A DNA stretch of 64,000 nt from CAZBWS01 sp964495705 (GCA_964495705.1 CAZBWS010000005.1:17439-81438); one strand, 5' to 3'; positions 1-10,993 are shown, counted from the stretch's first letter. A program made the numbers and translations. Notes: generated from the letters alone by a model not told the origin.

Positions 1-863
1 ATATCCTTGGTGTTTTCGTCGGACAGCAGCAAGCTCACCAAGTCAAAGCCTAACTCCTTGCCCGCGGCTTTTTGTGCTTCCTTTCTACGCCATATTAAAG
101 AGATTGCTTCAGCTGCTACTGCGGCAACACTGAAAACTTCATCTGGCGTCGCGGTGCCCCCTGTTGTCTCTGGACTGCCGGTTGCAATATCAGACCATGA
201 AGCCAGTTTGTGCCTGTCCTCCATGGGGAAGTCGAATAAGGTGGCTAGCATGCGTGAAGTAAGTTCTATGGAAACATGTTTTACCCAGTCGAATTTTTCA
301 CCAATGGGTAGGCTGTCCAAAATGTCACCCGCGTGCTGGCGGATGACTCCTTCCATTTCTTTTAAATTTTTCGGCGCGACTACACCCTGTACCGCATTTC
401 TCTGTAAATCATGCTTGGGTGGGTCCATGGCAATAAAGGTTTCTATATTTAACCCATCAGGCGAGTCGCCAATAGAAATAATCGGCTCTGCCGAGAACAG
501 CTGGTGATTTTTGTCGACAAACACAATGTCTTCATAGCGGGTAATCGACCAATATGGGCCATAAGGGCTATTGGCCTGATAGTGCACAGGGCACTCGTCG
601 CGCAGGCGTTTAAAGTAGGGTTGCCATTTATTTTGCTTAAACATAAATGGATTGCTGACATCAATATCCTCAATAGAGAGGCTGGCAACATCAGGGATAG
701 GTGTTTCAATAAACTGAGGAACTTGCCTTAAAAAGCGTTTGGGTAGTAATTTTCTCTTGGCTTTCTGGAAAGCCTGCATGCCCTTAATTTGCGTATGTAG
801 GGGGATGACCTTGGCCGTTTTGTCGGCGATGGGGTTGATTAAATTATTGAGTTTATCTTTCAT
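1..863 (-). CDS. Cytochrome P450, CYP153-like alkane/fatty-acid hydroxylase (partial)
   Basis: Translated from the ATG at 863, this gives 287 residues and runs off the window edge without a stop. The product starts with a charged N-terminus and continues into P450 fold sequence. Segments FIAMDPPKHD and MLATLFDFPMEDRHKL resemble CYP153 enzymes, which hydroxylate the terminal carbon of medium-chain alkanes or fatty acids. The I-helix and the haem-binding cysteine would lie beyond the window, so catalytic competence cannot be judged. The upstream ferredoxin gene, 45 bases away on the same strand, is the expected electron donor. The divergent AraC gene is a common companion of CYP153 loci. Assignment to cytochrome P450 is firm; the CYP153 subfamily is recognised from memory of the motif. 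Confidence 0.85.
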   Translation of the reverse strand, partial: MKDKLNNLINPIADKTAKVIPLHTQIKGMQAFQKAKRKLLPKRFLRQVPQFIETPIPDVASLSIEDIDVSNPFMFKQNKWQPYFKRLRDECPVHYQANSPYGPYWSITRYEDIVFVDKNHQLFSAEPIISIGDSPDGLNIETFIAMDPPKHDLQRNAVQGVVAPKNLKEMEGVIRQHAGDILDSLPIGEKFDWVKHVSIELTSRMLATLFDFPMEDRHKLASWSDIATGSPETTGGTATPDEVFSVAAVAAEAISLIWRRKEAQKAAGKELGFDLVSLLLSDENTKD

Positions 864-908
864 GTTTTTATGTCCGTCAAATGTAAATAATCAAGGTTAG
901 GTGCGAGC

Positions 909-1229
909 CTACATCTGGAATTCAGGTAGACGCACGGTCATGCCATCCATTTCATTGCTGGCTTTTATCTGACAAGACAGGCGCGAGGTGTCTGTTTGCT
1001 CCGGAGTCATGTCTAACATTTGCTGCTCATCTGCTGACACAGGGCCTGTCATCGCGATCCATTGCGGCTCAACGATGACATGGCAAGTGCCACAGGCACA
1101 TTCGCCGCCACAGTCGGCGTCTACCCCCGGTACACCGTTGTCCATGGCGATTTGCATCAATGACTTACCCTCTTCAAGTTCAGTAGCGTGTTCGGTGCCA
1201 TCGTGTTCTATAAATGTAATGTTCGCCAT
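909..1229 (-). CDS. [2Fe-2S] ferredoxin, putidaredoxin/adrenodoxin type
   Basis: A 106-residue ferredoxin carrying electrons, most likely to the P450 encoded just downstream. The four cluster ligands are in the adrenodoxin/putidaredoxin pattern: C40, C46, C49 and C86 (C-x5-C-x2-C ... C), with a further cysteine at C44. Length is typical for the family. It is transcribed ahead of the P450 in the same direction, which supports a two-gene operon. No ferredoxin reductase is visible in the window, so the reductase must come from elsewhere or from sequence beyond the left edge. Confidence 0.93.
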   Translation of the reverse strand: MANITFIEHDGTEHATELEEGKSLMQIAMDNGVPGVDADCGGECACGTCHVIVEPQWIAMTGPVSADEQQMLDMTPEQTDTSRLSCQIKASNEMDGMTVRLPEFQM

Positions 1230-1351
1230 CTTTTGCTCCTACAGTGCTTAATGATAAAGGGTTAATTCAAGTGCTTTAGCTTACTGCTTTGTGGCGTCTA
1301 TTAAGAGGTCATTTCTTGACAATAGGGAGTCATTAAAAGACACTGGGTTAT

Positions 1352-2401
1352 ATGCCAGTGCCCACTTACCCTGTATGTTCCATTGATCTCAGTATTGCTT
1401 GTATACCCTCTAATTACTCGCGCCTAATTGCGAGGGAACTGGGGTTACAAATGCGTGACTTTACAGAGTTATTACACTTGACAGGGATGACCGCAGAGCA
1501 GTTTTTACAAGATGACATACTGCTTACAGCCAAGCAGCAAATACAAATTGTTAGTAATGCGATGGAGTTGTCAGGTGACGGAGCTTTGGGTTTGCGTCTG
1601 GGACGTAGGTTGACGCCCTTAACCCATGGTGTGATGGGCCTATTGGTCAATAGTAGCCCGAACTTATTAACGACCATGCGTGCGGTACAAGCTTTTTTAC
1701 CCACTCGGATGAACTTTGCTCGCCTAGAGCTGCTGAAGAGCCAAGACTGCTTAGAGTGCCACTGTCATTTTGATATTGAGCTGAGTGAAGAGACGCTGCG
1801 TTGTTTATCGGAGGCCTTTGGCATGGCTTTTTTCGAATGTGCACGGTTTATTTTGGGTCGGCCATTATCTGAGGCCTTGACCTGCTTCGCGCATTCCGCG
1901 CCTGATTATACTGATGAGTATGCCGATTACTTGCCAGGCAAAGTAAGCTTCTCTCAGTCTTGTGTCATGGTTAAAATCCCTTTAGATGCTTGTTATGTGC
2001 CGAATGTGTCGGCCAGTGAAGCGAATTATGCTTTGGCCTATAAACAGTGTGAGGTGATATTAGCTCAGCAGCACAAGCAAAAAGGTACGTGCAAATATCA
2101 AGTGCAAAAATTGATGCTATCCCACCCTTCAGGGATCGCCAGTGAAGAAGAGACCGCACGGTCTTTATTTATCAGTAAGCGAACATTGGCGAGAAAGTTA
2201 AAATTGGAGGGTACGAGTTTTCGACAGATACGCGATGACATTTTATCTAAGCAGTCTGCCGCCTATTTAAAAGAGGGAGGAATGTCGATTGAGGCGATCT
2301 CTGTGCTGTTGGGCTATCACGATAGTGCCAATTTCAGGCGCGCCTTCAAGCGTTGGTTTGATATGACGCCAGATCAGTATCGGCGTCAATTAAGCATCTA
2401 A
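1352..2401 (+). CDS. AraC-family transcriptional regulator (arabinose-binding-like sensor domain)
   Basis: A 349-residue regulator. Roughly residues 30-220 look like the all-helical/beta ligand-binding region found in OruR/ArgR-type AraC proteins, and residues about 245-345 form the double helix-turn-helix DNA-binding domain (ISKRTLARKL and IEAISVLLGYHDSANFRRAF). It is divergent from the ferredoxin-P450 pair, so local control of that operon by a fatty acid or alkane-derived ligand is a reasonable inference. The gene ends only 6 bases from the 3' end of pdxA, a convergent arrangement. The start used is the first in-frame ATG; an alternative ATG lies at 1451 but would truncate the sensor domain. 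Confidence 0.88.
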   Translation: MPVPTYPVCSIDLSIACIPSNYSRLIARELGLQMRDFTELLHLTGMTAEQFLQDDILLTAKQQIQIVSNAMELSGDGALGLRLGRRLTPLTHGVMGLLVNSSPNLLTTMRAVQAFLPTRMNFARLELLKSQDCLECHCHFDIELSEETLRCLSEAFGMAFFECARFILGRPLSEALTCFAHSAPDYTDEYADYLPGKVSFSQSCVMVKIPLDACYVPNVSASEANYALAYKQCEVILAQQHKQKGTCKYQVQKLMLSHPSGIASEEETARSLFISKRTLARKLKLEGTSFRQIRDDILSKQSAAYLKEGGMSIEAISVLLGYHDSANFRRAFKRWFDMTPDQYRRQLSI

Positions 2402-2407
2402 GCCAAG

Positions 2408-3418
2408 CTAGCACTTAGAGGAGTGAACAAGGCGAATCGCTTCATCAATAGCAGCAATAAAACTTCCACTACTAATATCCCCTGTTCCCGCTAGGTCTAG
2501 TGCGGTACCGTGATCTACCGAGGTGCGAATGATTGGCAGCCCCAAGGTAATGTTTACGGCTTTGCCAAAGCCTGCGAATTTCAGTACGGGCAGCCCTTGG
2601 TCGTGATACATGGCCAGCACGGCGTCAGCGCTATCTAGATGCTTTGGGGTGAACAGCGTATCCGCAGGCAGAGGGCCTTTGAGGTTAATTCCCTCTTTTC
2701 GCAATAGCTCTAGGCAAGGTTCAATGGTATCAATCTCTTCACGCCCCATATGTCCATCTTCACCTGCATGGGGGTTTAGGCCGCAGACTAAAATATGTGG
2801 TTGGGCAATGCCAAATTTGTTTTTCAAGTCATCACTGAGGATGCGGATAGTCTGTGACAGGCTATCCGCATTAATGGCGTTACTAACTTGGGCGAGGGGA
2901 AGGTGAGTTGTTGCTAGCGCGACCCTGAGCTGGTCTGCGGCGAGCATCATTACAGGCTGCCCCTTGCCTGTGTGTGTTACGCAAATTTCACCAAACAATT
3001 CGGTATGACCACTGAAAGGTATGCCAGCGGCATTGATGATGCCCTTATGTACAGGGGCTGTGGCGATAGCGTCGAAATTATTTTCAATACAGCCGATGGC
3101 GGCTGCCGTTAAGGTCTCTACAACGTAGGCCGAATTATTAGTGTTCAGCTTGCCCGCCTGTACCTCGGCAGGGCATGGCATATGCAATACTTGCAGTTGG
3201 CCAGGGCTATGAGCTGTAGTGTTGTGTGTACTATTGTGGCGAATAATATCAACAGCAATATCGAGTTGTTGTGCACGTGCTTGTATGGCGTCCGCATCGG
3301 CAATGACTAAAAGTTGTGCCGGGAAGCTTTGTTGGCTTAGTAGGCAACATAAATCTACGCCAATACCTGCAGGCTCACCTGCGGTAATGGCGATACGAGG
3401 TAGTCTAGTGGAACTCAC
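2408..3418 (-). CDS. pdxA: 4-hydroxythreonine-4-phosphate dehydrogenase PdxA
   Basis: A 336-residue enzyme of the DXP-dependent pyridoxal 5'-phosphate pathway. It oxidises 4-phosphohydroxy-L-threonine with NAD+ in the cytoplasm. Recognisable motifs include ITAGEPAGIGVDL near the N-terminus, TAPVHKG, GHTEL and the C-terminal MYHDQGLPVLKFAGFG and TSVDHGTALDLAG stretches, which carry metal- and substrate-binding residues. The length is normal. Its start overlaps the surA stop by 4 bases, so it is translationally coupled in the conserved lptD-surA-pdxA order. The usual next genes (rsmA/ksgA, apaG) are absent; the convergent AraC gene follows instead. The coding region also contains two inverted copies of the iterated CTATCCGCAT word (2841-2871). 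Confidence 0.96.
   Translation of the reverse strand: MSSTRLPRIAITAGEPAGIGVDLCCLLSQQSFPAQLLVIADADAIQARAQQLDIAVDIIRHNSTHNTTAHSPGQLQVLHMPCPAEVQAGKLNTNNSAYVVETLTAAAIGCIENNFDAIATAPVHKGIINAAGIPFSGHTELFGEICVTHTGKGQPVMMLAADQLRVALATTHLPLAQVSNAINADSLSQTIRILSDDLKNKFGIAQPHILVCGLNPHAGEDGHMGREEIDTIEPCLELLRKEGINLKGPLPADTLFTPKHLDSADAVLAMYHDQGLPVLKFAGFGKAVNITLGLPIIRTSVDHGTALDLAGTGDISSGSFIAAIDEAIRLVHSSKC
2841..2871. repeat. Inverted pair of the iterated word inside pdxA
   Basis: ATGCGGATAG (2841-2850) and CTATCCGCAT (2862-2871) are exact complements separated by 11 bases within the pdxA coding sequence. They encode parts of the pdxA segments TIRI and NADS. Confidence 0.8.
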
Positions 3419-4743
3419 TTTGTCTCATTTTTTGTAGGCTTGTCTTGCATGTCGGGTAGGCGAAATTCCACATAGGCTTGATCGCGGATGCGGCGTAGCC
3501 ATAGGTCCTCCTCTTCATTCGCTTTGAGTTCGCGCAAATTGCTGCGTGCAATATTGCGACGATACTCATCAGTTTCATCATAGTCTCGGCGCTCAAGGAC
3601 CTCGATGATATGCCAGCCAAACTGTGTGCGGATAGGTTCACTGAGTGTATTGATAGGTAGTTTTTCAACCGCGCGCTGGAAGGTGGGAACATACTGTGCG
3701 GGGTCGCCCCAGCCCAAGTCGCCGCCTTGTGCCGAGCTACTGTCGGCTGAATGCGCTTTAGCGAGTTGGGCAAAGTCTTCGCCTTGGCTAATGCGTTTAC
3801 GCAGCTTGCTAATTTTCTCTTGTGCTTGGCTTATGCTGGTCACAAGGTCTGGCTTAATTAATATATGTCTGGCTTTCACTTGTTGAACGACACGACGTTG
3901 CTCCCCGCGCAGCTCAACTAACTTGACTAGATGAAAGCCGCTGGCGCTGCGAATAGGTGCGGCGGTTTGGCCTTTTTGCAGCTTGTCTAATGCCTTGCCA
4001 AAAATCGTTGGCACTTGGGGGCGTTTAAACCAACCTAGGTCGCCGCCTTCGAGGGCCTTTTGACCGTGGGAGTTGGCAACGGCTAAGTCTGAGAAGCTCT
4101 CCCCTGCTTGAATACTAGCAAAGACTTCTTCAGTTTTTGCTTGCGCTGCTTGAATGTCATCTGCAGAGGCTTCTTCGGGAACGGCAATGAGGATGTGTTT
4201 GAGCTGATATTCTAGCTGTTCACTGCCCACCGGGTTTTGGGCTAGATAGTCTTCGATCTCTTGCTCAGACACAATGACCCGATCATAGACTGTGCGTTGA
4301 CGCAGCTGTTGTAGTGTTATTTCTTCGAGTAAAAATTTTCTGTAGTCGCTGTAAGTCGTACCGTCGAGTTCAACTTGTTGTTTGAGCTGTGCAACGCTGA
4401 TTTTGTTCTGTGCGGCGATATTGGCAATCTGGTCATTTAGCATGCTGTTGTCGATGCGAATGCCTTTGCGAGCAGCAGCTTGTAGCTGTACTTCTTTTAA
4501 AATTAAATGTTCAAGCACCTGCTTGCGCAATATCTTTTCAGGGGGCAGTGTGCCGCCTTGTCCTTTTAGGCGCTCACGTATACGGTTATATTCGAAGTTA
4601 AAATCACTTTTTAGAATAAGGCTGTTATCAACAACAGCCGCAATCCCTTCAAGTGCTTTACGCGCCGCTTGGGCGTTGCTAAAAGATAGCCCTAAAAGTA
4701 ATCCGCAGAGCAGGGTGGTTAGCGTGTATTTGGTGTTTTTCAT
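3415..4743 (-). CDS. surA: Periplasmic chaperone / peptidyl-prolyl isomerase SurA
   Basis: A 442-residue periplasmic chaperone that escorts outer-membrane beta-barrel proteins, including LptD, to the Bam complex. A signal peptide is visible (residues 1-26, ending in SNAQA). The SurA N-terminal region (about 30-170) begins with the typical GIAAVVDNSLILKSDF. Two parvulin domains follow at roughly 180-280 and 290-395, each with the characteristic ARHILI / LKHILI strand and GGDLGW loop. It lies immediately downstream of lptD with no gap and overlaps pdxA by 4 bases, so the three form one operon. Confidence 0.96.
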   Translation of the reverse strand: MKNTKYTLTTLLCGLLLGLSFSNAQAARKALEGIAAVVDNSLILKSDFNFEYNRIRERLKGQGGTLPPEKILRKQVLEHLILKEVQLQAAARKGIRIDNSMLNDQIANIAAQNKISVAQLKQQVELDGTTYSDYRKFLLEEITLQQLRQRTVYDRVIVSEQEIEDYLAQNPVGSEQLEYQLKHILIAVPEEASADDIQAAQAKTEEVFASIQAGESFSDLAVANSHGQKALEGGDLGWFKRPQVPTIFGKALDKLQKGQTAAPIRSASGFHLVKLVELRGEQRRVVQQVKARHILIKPDLVTSISQAQEKISKLRKRISQGEDFAQLAKAHSADSSSAQGGDLGWGDPAQYVPTFQRAVEKLPINTLSEPIRTQFGWHIIEVLERRDYDETDEYRRNIARSNLRELKANEEEDLWLRRIRDQAYVEFRLPDMQDKPTKNETK

Positions 4744-6954
4744 TTATTCGTCATATCCGAGTATGCCTCGCTGTAGCAGGGCATTGTTGTCATCACCAAT
4801 ATCGGCTAGGCCTTTAAGGGTGATTTGTAAAAGTATTTGATTGTCACTGGTGGATTGGGTAACACCTGCCACCGTTTCGTCGCGTACCTGGTTGCGACCG
4901 ACAACACTGACGGCCCAGCAACAGCTTTGATAGCCAAAACCTGCAAAGGTTTCCTGACTGCGCTGTTTTTCTAGGTCATAGAGCCAGCGGCCAACAAGCG
5001 TCCAATTGTGGCCTATGGGCCAAGCACTGGATATTTCGGCTTGTTTGAGCTCGCTGTCGCTGACAAAACGGTAGCCAAGATTTACTATTTTATCGGCATC
5101 GGCTTTATAGCGCAGACGATAGGTACGCCGCTTTACTTCATCTTCGTCTCTGCTGTATTGCAGGCTAGCACCGGCACTCCAGTGCTGCGCAAATTTGGCC
5201 TGGGCATCGGCGGCAATATCCGATGCGCTGCTGGTGTCTTCGGTTAATTCGCTAAGGGTGACTTCACGGTCATGTAAATAATAGGCGCGACCAATACTGG
5301 CACTGAGCAGCTCATCGCCAGTGTTTTCATCTAAAATACGTGTCGTTAAGCCCACACTAATTTGTTGGGCGTCACCTTGGCGGTCAGCACCAGTAAAGCG
5401 GTTTTCGCGAAATAACTGCGCATAGCTAAAGGTGTAACTGCCGGTGTCAAATAGCGGCAGGTTGACCTGTTCCTCGGCGGGTATGTATAGACCATAGACG
5501 CGTGGTTCCAGTGTTTGTAAGCGGTTTTTACTTAGACTTCGCTCAAAGATTAGACCGTTATCGATACTGATAATACCAGTGGTTCGGCTAGGCGATGTCT
5601 CGCTGGTATTCTGTAAGTCTTTGAGCTCGTACTGTGTATGTCTCAACCCCAACTTGGGGGTGGAGTACCAGCCTGCTGTTCCAAAGGTTTTACTTAAGCT
5701 GGGGTAGAGGTCTATACGGTGGCCGTTGACGTTGTTGGCGTGGGCATAGTTGACCCAGCTGCCTTGGAAGTTTAGATCTAGCCCCTGCCATTCGGTACTC
5801 GCTTGGCTGGAAGTAAAGGGTTCGCGGCGATGTGGACGATTTTCTAGTGTGATATCTTGATCTAGAGTTTGGTAGCGGTCCACGCCAATCTGGTGCCGCC
5901 AAATAGCCCCTGAATATTGTACGCTGCCGGTGGAAAGTAGGTGCTGAGGTTTACCAAGGCCTAAGTTGCTGTCGAGGTCCTCTAGGTAATCGCTGTCAGA
6001 TACGCGACGAGTACTGATGCTGCTAGTCCAACCATGACCCAGCTTGCCTGTATTGGCAAAGCCAACCAACCAGCGCGTATCGCCAAATTCGTCATCGTCC
6101 AGGTATTCGGCATCCAGCTGGTAGTCACCTAGATTATTTAAATAGCGCCACTCACTTTGTAGTTGACTGCCTCGCTTAGATAAATGGCGAGGGGTAAGTG
6201 TGGCATCTACTTGTGGGTGAATATTCCAGTAAATGGGTTGGGCAAGCTCAAAGCCATTTTGAGAGCTACTGCCAAAGCTGGGGAACAGCAGGCCAGACTT
6301 GCGGCGGTCATCAATTGGAAAAGAGATATATGGCCAATAAAAAACAGGTGTGTCCAGCAGGTGTAGACGCAGGTGTTTGGCAATGCCGACGCCGGTGTCT
6401 TTATTTAGACTGAGCTGGCTGCTGTGAATGGCCCACTCTGGTTGGGGGGTGACGCAAGAGGTGTAGACGGCTTGGTCGAGCAGGGTGATGTTATCGCTAG
6501 GGCGAGAAATACTTCCGGCAAAGCCATTGCCCCGCGTATTGCGCAATTGATATTGGGCATCCTTAAAGCTCCCAATACCATCACTTTGGCTGTAGCTACC
6601 TGAACTGGCGTACATATCCATCTCATCGTTGTGTATTTGTACATTGCCATTGAGCAGTATATTGCCGCTATCGCGATCAAAGTTGGCGTGGTCCGCCTGG
6701 AGTATTTCTTGGTGGCTTTCGAGTATGACTCGGCCATCTAAAATAACCCGTTGTTGACCATCGATAGACTGGCTTTGCAGCTTATCCGCATAGGCTTGGA
6801 TAGTACCTTGGGGTAGATCTAGCCTTAGTTCAGGAGCTTGATAATAGGCAGGAGCAGGGCATAGAGGCCAGTCGTCATCTTCAGCCATTGCAGGGCATGG
6901 GGATAGGCTGATCAGTGCCAATAGGGTGGCGTGCTTGTGGAGTTGCTGCTGCAT
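4744..6954 (-). CDS. lptD: LPS-assembly protein LptD
   Basis: A 736-residue outer-membrane beta-barrel that, with LptE, inserts lipopolysaccharide into the outer leaflet. It has a signal peptide (cleavage likely after AMA, residue 24). An OstA/LptA-like jellyroll domain spans about 45-180 and a beta-barrel rich in alternating aromatic residues fills the remainder. The disulfide cysteines of the family appear to be present: C32 after the signal, one near residue 168 (YTSC), and the adjacent pair in GYQSCCWAV near the C-terminus. Slightly shorter than the E. coli protein (784). It is the first gene of the lptD-surA-pdxA operon; its promoter should lie in 6955-7040. Confidence 0.95.
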   Translation of the reverse strand: MQQQLHKHATLLALISLSPCPAMAEDDDWPLCPAPAYYQAPELRLDLPQGTIQAYADKLQSQSIDGQQRVILDGRVILESHQEILQADHANFDRDSGNILLNGNVQIHNDEMDMYASSGSYSQSDGIGSFKDAQYQLRNTRGNGFAGSISRPSDNITLLDQAVYTSCVTPQPEWAIHSSQLSLNKDTGVGIAKHLRLHLLDTPVFYWPYISFPIDDRRKSGLLFPSFGSSSQNGFELAQPIYWNIHPQVDATLTPRHLSKRGSQLQSEWRYLNNLGDYQLDAEYLDDDEFGDTRWLVGFANTGKLGHGWTSSISTRRVSDSDYLEDLDSNLGLGKPQHLLSTGSVQYSGAIWRHQIGVDRYQTLDQDITLENRPHRREPFTSSQASTEWQGLDLNFQGSWVNYAHANNVNGHRIDLYPSLSKTFGTAGWYSTPKLGLRHTQYELKDLQNTSETSPSRTTGIISIDNGLIFERSLSKNRLQTLEPRVYGLYIPAEEQVNLPLFDTGSYTFSYAQLFRENRFTGADRQGDAQQISVGLTTRILDENTGDELLSASIGRAYYLHDREVTLSELTEDTSSASDIAADAQAKFAQHWSAGASLQYSRDEDEVKRRTYRLRYKADADKIVNLGYRFVSDSELKQAEISSAWPIGHNWTLVGRWLYDLEKQRSQETFAGFGYQSCCWAVSVVGRNQVRDETVAGVTQSTSDNQILLQITLKGLADIGDDNNALLQRGILGYDE

Positions 6955-7040
6955 GGGCGGATTATACGTTTTTCCACAATATAATATAGTTATGGCTGCT
7001 GAATCAGCTGACTTTTACAGTCCTTGATAGAATGCTTTGA

Positions 7041-7339
7041 GCGCTTAACTACAATTGGCTTGTCGGTGTAAATCGTCCTTTTATCTATGAGACGCTATAC
7101 GGAAGGCGCCACCATCGAGTTTTAACGGACCCCGATTTCCCTGTTGAGCTGCCAGCGAATATTTCTGCCCGTGTAATTAACACTCCCTTATCGTTGACCA
7201 TTGCTTTACCAGGGAGGTGTATGGCATTGAATTTTGTGACCTGGAGCGCAGCTATAAACGCAAGATAGACGCCTATGTAAAGGATGTGTCTAAGCGCAAG
7301 CCTAAGCTGTTGATGAAAGGCTTAAAAGAAGTGGGCTAA
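7041..7339 (+). pseudogene. Broken reading frame, possibly a PilZ-domain remnant
   Basis: No intact gene fits this stretch, but protein-like sequence is visible in two frames. From 7041 one frame encodes VNRPFIYETLYGRRHHRVL and then VELPANISARVIN. From about 7211 a different plus-strand frame gives VYGIEFCDLERSYKRKIDAY and ends at TAA 7337-7339. RRHHR fits the RxxxR start of PilZ c-di-GMP-binding domains, and GIEFCDLERSYKRKIDAY resembles the PilZ C-terminal strand and helix. The middle, with the DxSxxG motif, appears to be missing, and no good start codon opens the first frame. A frameshift plus internal deletion would explain this. Identity is tentative. Confidence 0.35.
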
Positions 7340-7360
7340 GATTGTTTTATAACGGATAAC

Positions 7361-7401
7361 ACACATAAAAAAGCCCCGCAGAGCGGGGCTTTTTTATGTG
7401 T
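7361..7401. terminator. Strong bidirectional rho-independent terminator
   Basis: A near-perfect inverted repeat with arms ACACATAAAAAAGCCCCGC and GCGGGGCTTTTTTATGTGT around a 3-base loop. Because the GC-rich core is flanked by A6 on one side and T6 on the other, it can terminate in both directions: after sucD (minus strand) and after the broken gene on the plus strand. Confidence 0.92.
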
Positions 7402-7413
7402 GAACCACAAGAT

Positions 7414-8286
7414 TTACCAACCCGTAATTTCTTTCAGCTTATTGCCAAGCTCTGCTGGGCTTTGCACCGTAGCCACTCCAGCGGCTTCTAGTGCGGCAAA
7501 TTTCTCCGCTGCAGTGCCTTTGCCGCCAGCAATAATAGCCCCTGCGTGACCCATACGCTTGCCCTTAGGGGCAGTTACCCCAGCGATATAGGACACCACG
7601 GGCTTGGTTACATGGTTTTTAATATACTCTGCCGCTTCTTCTTCGGCACTGCCGCCGATTTCCCCTACCATGATAATTGCTTCGGTCTGTGGGTCGTTTT
7701 GGAATAGCTCTAGAGCATCTATAAAGCCGGTCCCCGGAATGGGGTCGCCGCCTATACCGATACAGGTGCTTTGCCCAAAGCCGTGATCAGTTGTTTGCTT
7801 GACGGCTTCATAGGTCAGTGTACCCGAACGGGATACCACGCCGACTTTGCCGGGCAGGTGAATATGGCCAGGCATGATGCCGATTTTACATTCACCAGGG
7901 GTGATAATGCCAGGGCAGTTAGGGCCAATAAGGCGAATACCAGCTTGGTCGACGGCAATTTTGGCTTCCAGCATATCTAATGTTGGAATGCCCTCGGTAA
8001 TGCAAACAATAAGCTCAACGCCTGCGCTAACCGCTTCTAGGATGGAGTCTTTACAAAAAGCCGCAGGCACGTAGATCACACTGGCGGTGGCTCCCGTGGC
8101 TTTGACTGCTTCGTTAACCGTGTTGAATACAGGTAGACCAAGGTGGGTAGTTCCGCCCTTGCCTGGGGTTACACCGCCAACCATTTGCGTGCCGTAAGCT
8201 ATGGCTTGCTCAGAGTGAAAGGTGCCCTGCTTTCCGGTGAAGCCTTGGCAGATTACTTTGGTGTTTTTATCAATTAATACGCTCAT
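7414..8286 (-). CDS. sucD: Succinyl-CoA synthetase (ADP-forming) alpha subunit
   Basis: A 290-residue subunit of succinyl-CoA synthetase, the TCA-cycle step that makes ATP (or GTP) from succinyl-CoA. The CoA-binding Rossmann domain starts with [15 protein letters not shown]. The active-site histidine that is phosphorylated is in the conserved KRMGHAGAI stretch (about residue 245). The length is standard. It lies 12 bases downstream of sucC and is the last gene of the sucAB-lpdA-sucCD operon, directly before the terminator at 7361-7401. Confidence 0.97.
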   Translation of the reverse strand: MSVLIDKNTKVICQGFTGKQGTFHSEQAIAYGTQMVGGVTPGKGGTTHLGLPVFNTVNEAVKATGATASVIYVPAAFCKDSILEAVSAGVELIVCITEGIPTLDMLEAKIAVDQAGIRLIGPNCPGIITPGECKIGIMPGHIHLPGKVGVVSRSGTLTYEAVKQTTDHGFGQSTCIGIGGDPIPGTGFIDALELFQNDPQTEAIIMVGEIGGSAEEEAAEYIKNHVTKPVVSYIAGVTAPKGKRMGHAGAIIAGGKGTAAEKFAALEAAGVATVQSPAELGNKLKEITGW

Positions 8287-8298
8287 CTGGGCTGCTCC

Positions 8299-9462
8299 TT
8301 ATTGCTTCGCGGCAGCAACAGCTTGTTGCCCAGCATCGGTTAAAGATTGTGCGGCGATAATATTCATATCACAGGCATTGAGTAGTTCGCTACCTTTGTC
8401 GGCGTTATTGCCTTCTAAGCGAACGACGACGGGGATGGTGAGCTTTACTTCTTCAACTGCAGCAATGATACCTTCGGCGATCAAGTCACAGCGCACGATA
8501 CCACCAAAGATATTCACTAATACTACTTTTACATTGTGATCAGAAAGGATGATCTTAAAGGCTTCGGTAACGCGTTCTTTCGTCGCGCCGCCACCCACAT
8601 CTAAGAAGTTGGCGGGATTACCGCCGTGCAGCTTAACTAGGTCCATAGTGGCCATGGCTAGACCGGCACCATTCACCATACAGCCAATGTCGCCGTCGAG
8701 GTGTACATAGTTAAGATCCCATTCCTTGGCGCGGTTTTCGCGTTCATCTTCTTGGGTCTCGTCGCGCAGTGCCTCTAGCTCAGGGTGGCGATAAAGGGCG
8801 TTATCGTCGATGTTTATTTTGCCATCTAGGCAAAGCAGGTCATCTTCCGTAGTGACTACCATGGGGTTGACCTCGATTAAGGACAGGTCTTTTTCAACGA
8901 ACAATTTAGCAAGGCCGTTAAGTATAACGCTAAACTGCTTTATCTGTTTGCCACTTAAGCCTAAGCCGAAAGCGAGCTCGCGGCACTGGTAGGGCATTAA
9001 GCCCGTGAGAGGGTCGATCGTGGCCTTGAGAATTTTCTCGGGTGTTTCGTGAGCCACTTTTTCAATTTCAACGCCGCCCTCGGTAGAGGCCATGATCACT
9101 ACGCGTTGACTGGCTCGGTCTAGTACTGCACCAAGGTATAGCTCATTGGCGATATTACATGTCTCTTCAACCAATACTTGATTGATGGGTTGGCCTTGGG
9201 CGTCGGTTTGAATGGTCACCAATTGAGTGCCCAGCATATCATCAGCAAACTGTGTGGCTTCTTCTATACTGCTAGTCAGCTTTACGCCGCCAGCCTTGCC
9301 GCGTCCCCCTGCATGAACCTGAGCCTTGATGACCCATTTCTCCGTGCTGAGCTCCCCACAGGCTGCGGCAACCTCGCTAGCACTACGTACCACGCGGTTA
9401 TTCGGAACGGGTACACCAAACTCGGCAAATAGTGCCTTGGACTGATATTCGTGCAGGTTCAT
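8299..9462 (-). CDS. sucC: Succinyl-CoA synthetase beta subunit
   Basis: A 387-residue beta subunit with an N-terminal ATP-grasp domain that binds the nucleotide ([20 protein letters not shown], then [14 protein letters not shown]). The C-terminal CoA-ligase domain includes FLDVGGGA and [10 protein letters not shown]. It pairs with SucD in the alpha2beta2 or alpha-beta enzyme. The gene lies 40 bases downstream of lpdA on the same strand. Length and both domains match the family. Confidence 0.97.
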   Translation of the reverse strand: MNLHEYQSKALFAEFGVPVPNNRVVRSASEVAAACGELSTEKWVIKAQVHAGGRGKAGGVKLTSSIEEATQFADDMLGTQLVTIQTDAQGQPINQVLVEETCNIANELYLGAVLDRASQRVVIMASTEGGVEIEKVAHETPEKILKATIDPLTGLMPYQCRELAFGLGLSGKQIKQFSVILNGLAKLFVEKDLSLIEVNPMVVTTEDDLLCLDGKINIDDNALYRHPELEALRDETQEDERENRAKEWDLNYVHLDGDIGCMVNGAGLAMATMDLVKLHGGNPANFLDVGGGATKERVTEAFKIILSDHNVKVVLVNIFGGIVRCDLIAEGIIAAVEEVKLTIPVVVRLEGNNADKGSELLNACDMNIIAAQSLTDAGQQAVAAAKQ

Positions 9463-9502
9463 ACTTATAAACTCCTCGTTGAGTTTCTTTATGTTTTTTC
9501 AG

Positions 9503-10993
<1,491 letters not shown>

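Noticed and set aside
7..507. A 166-residue plus-strand frame at the left edge
   Set aside because: It is antisense to the P450 gene, whose minus-strand translation shows family motifs; the plus frame does not.
6955..7340. amgK/murU (N-acetylmuramate kinase and uridylyltransferase), which often lie divergent to lptD
   Set aside because: No aminoglycoside-phosphotransferase or nucleotidyltransferase motif is present; only the short two-frame remnant is seen.
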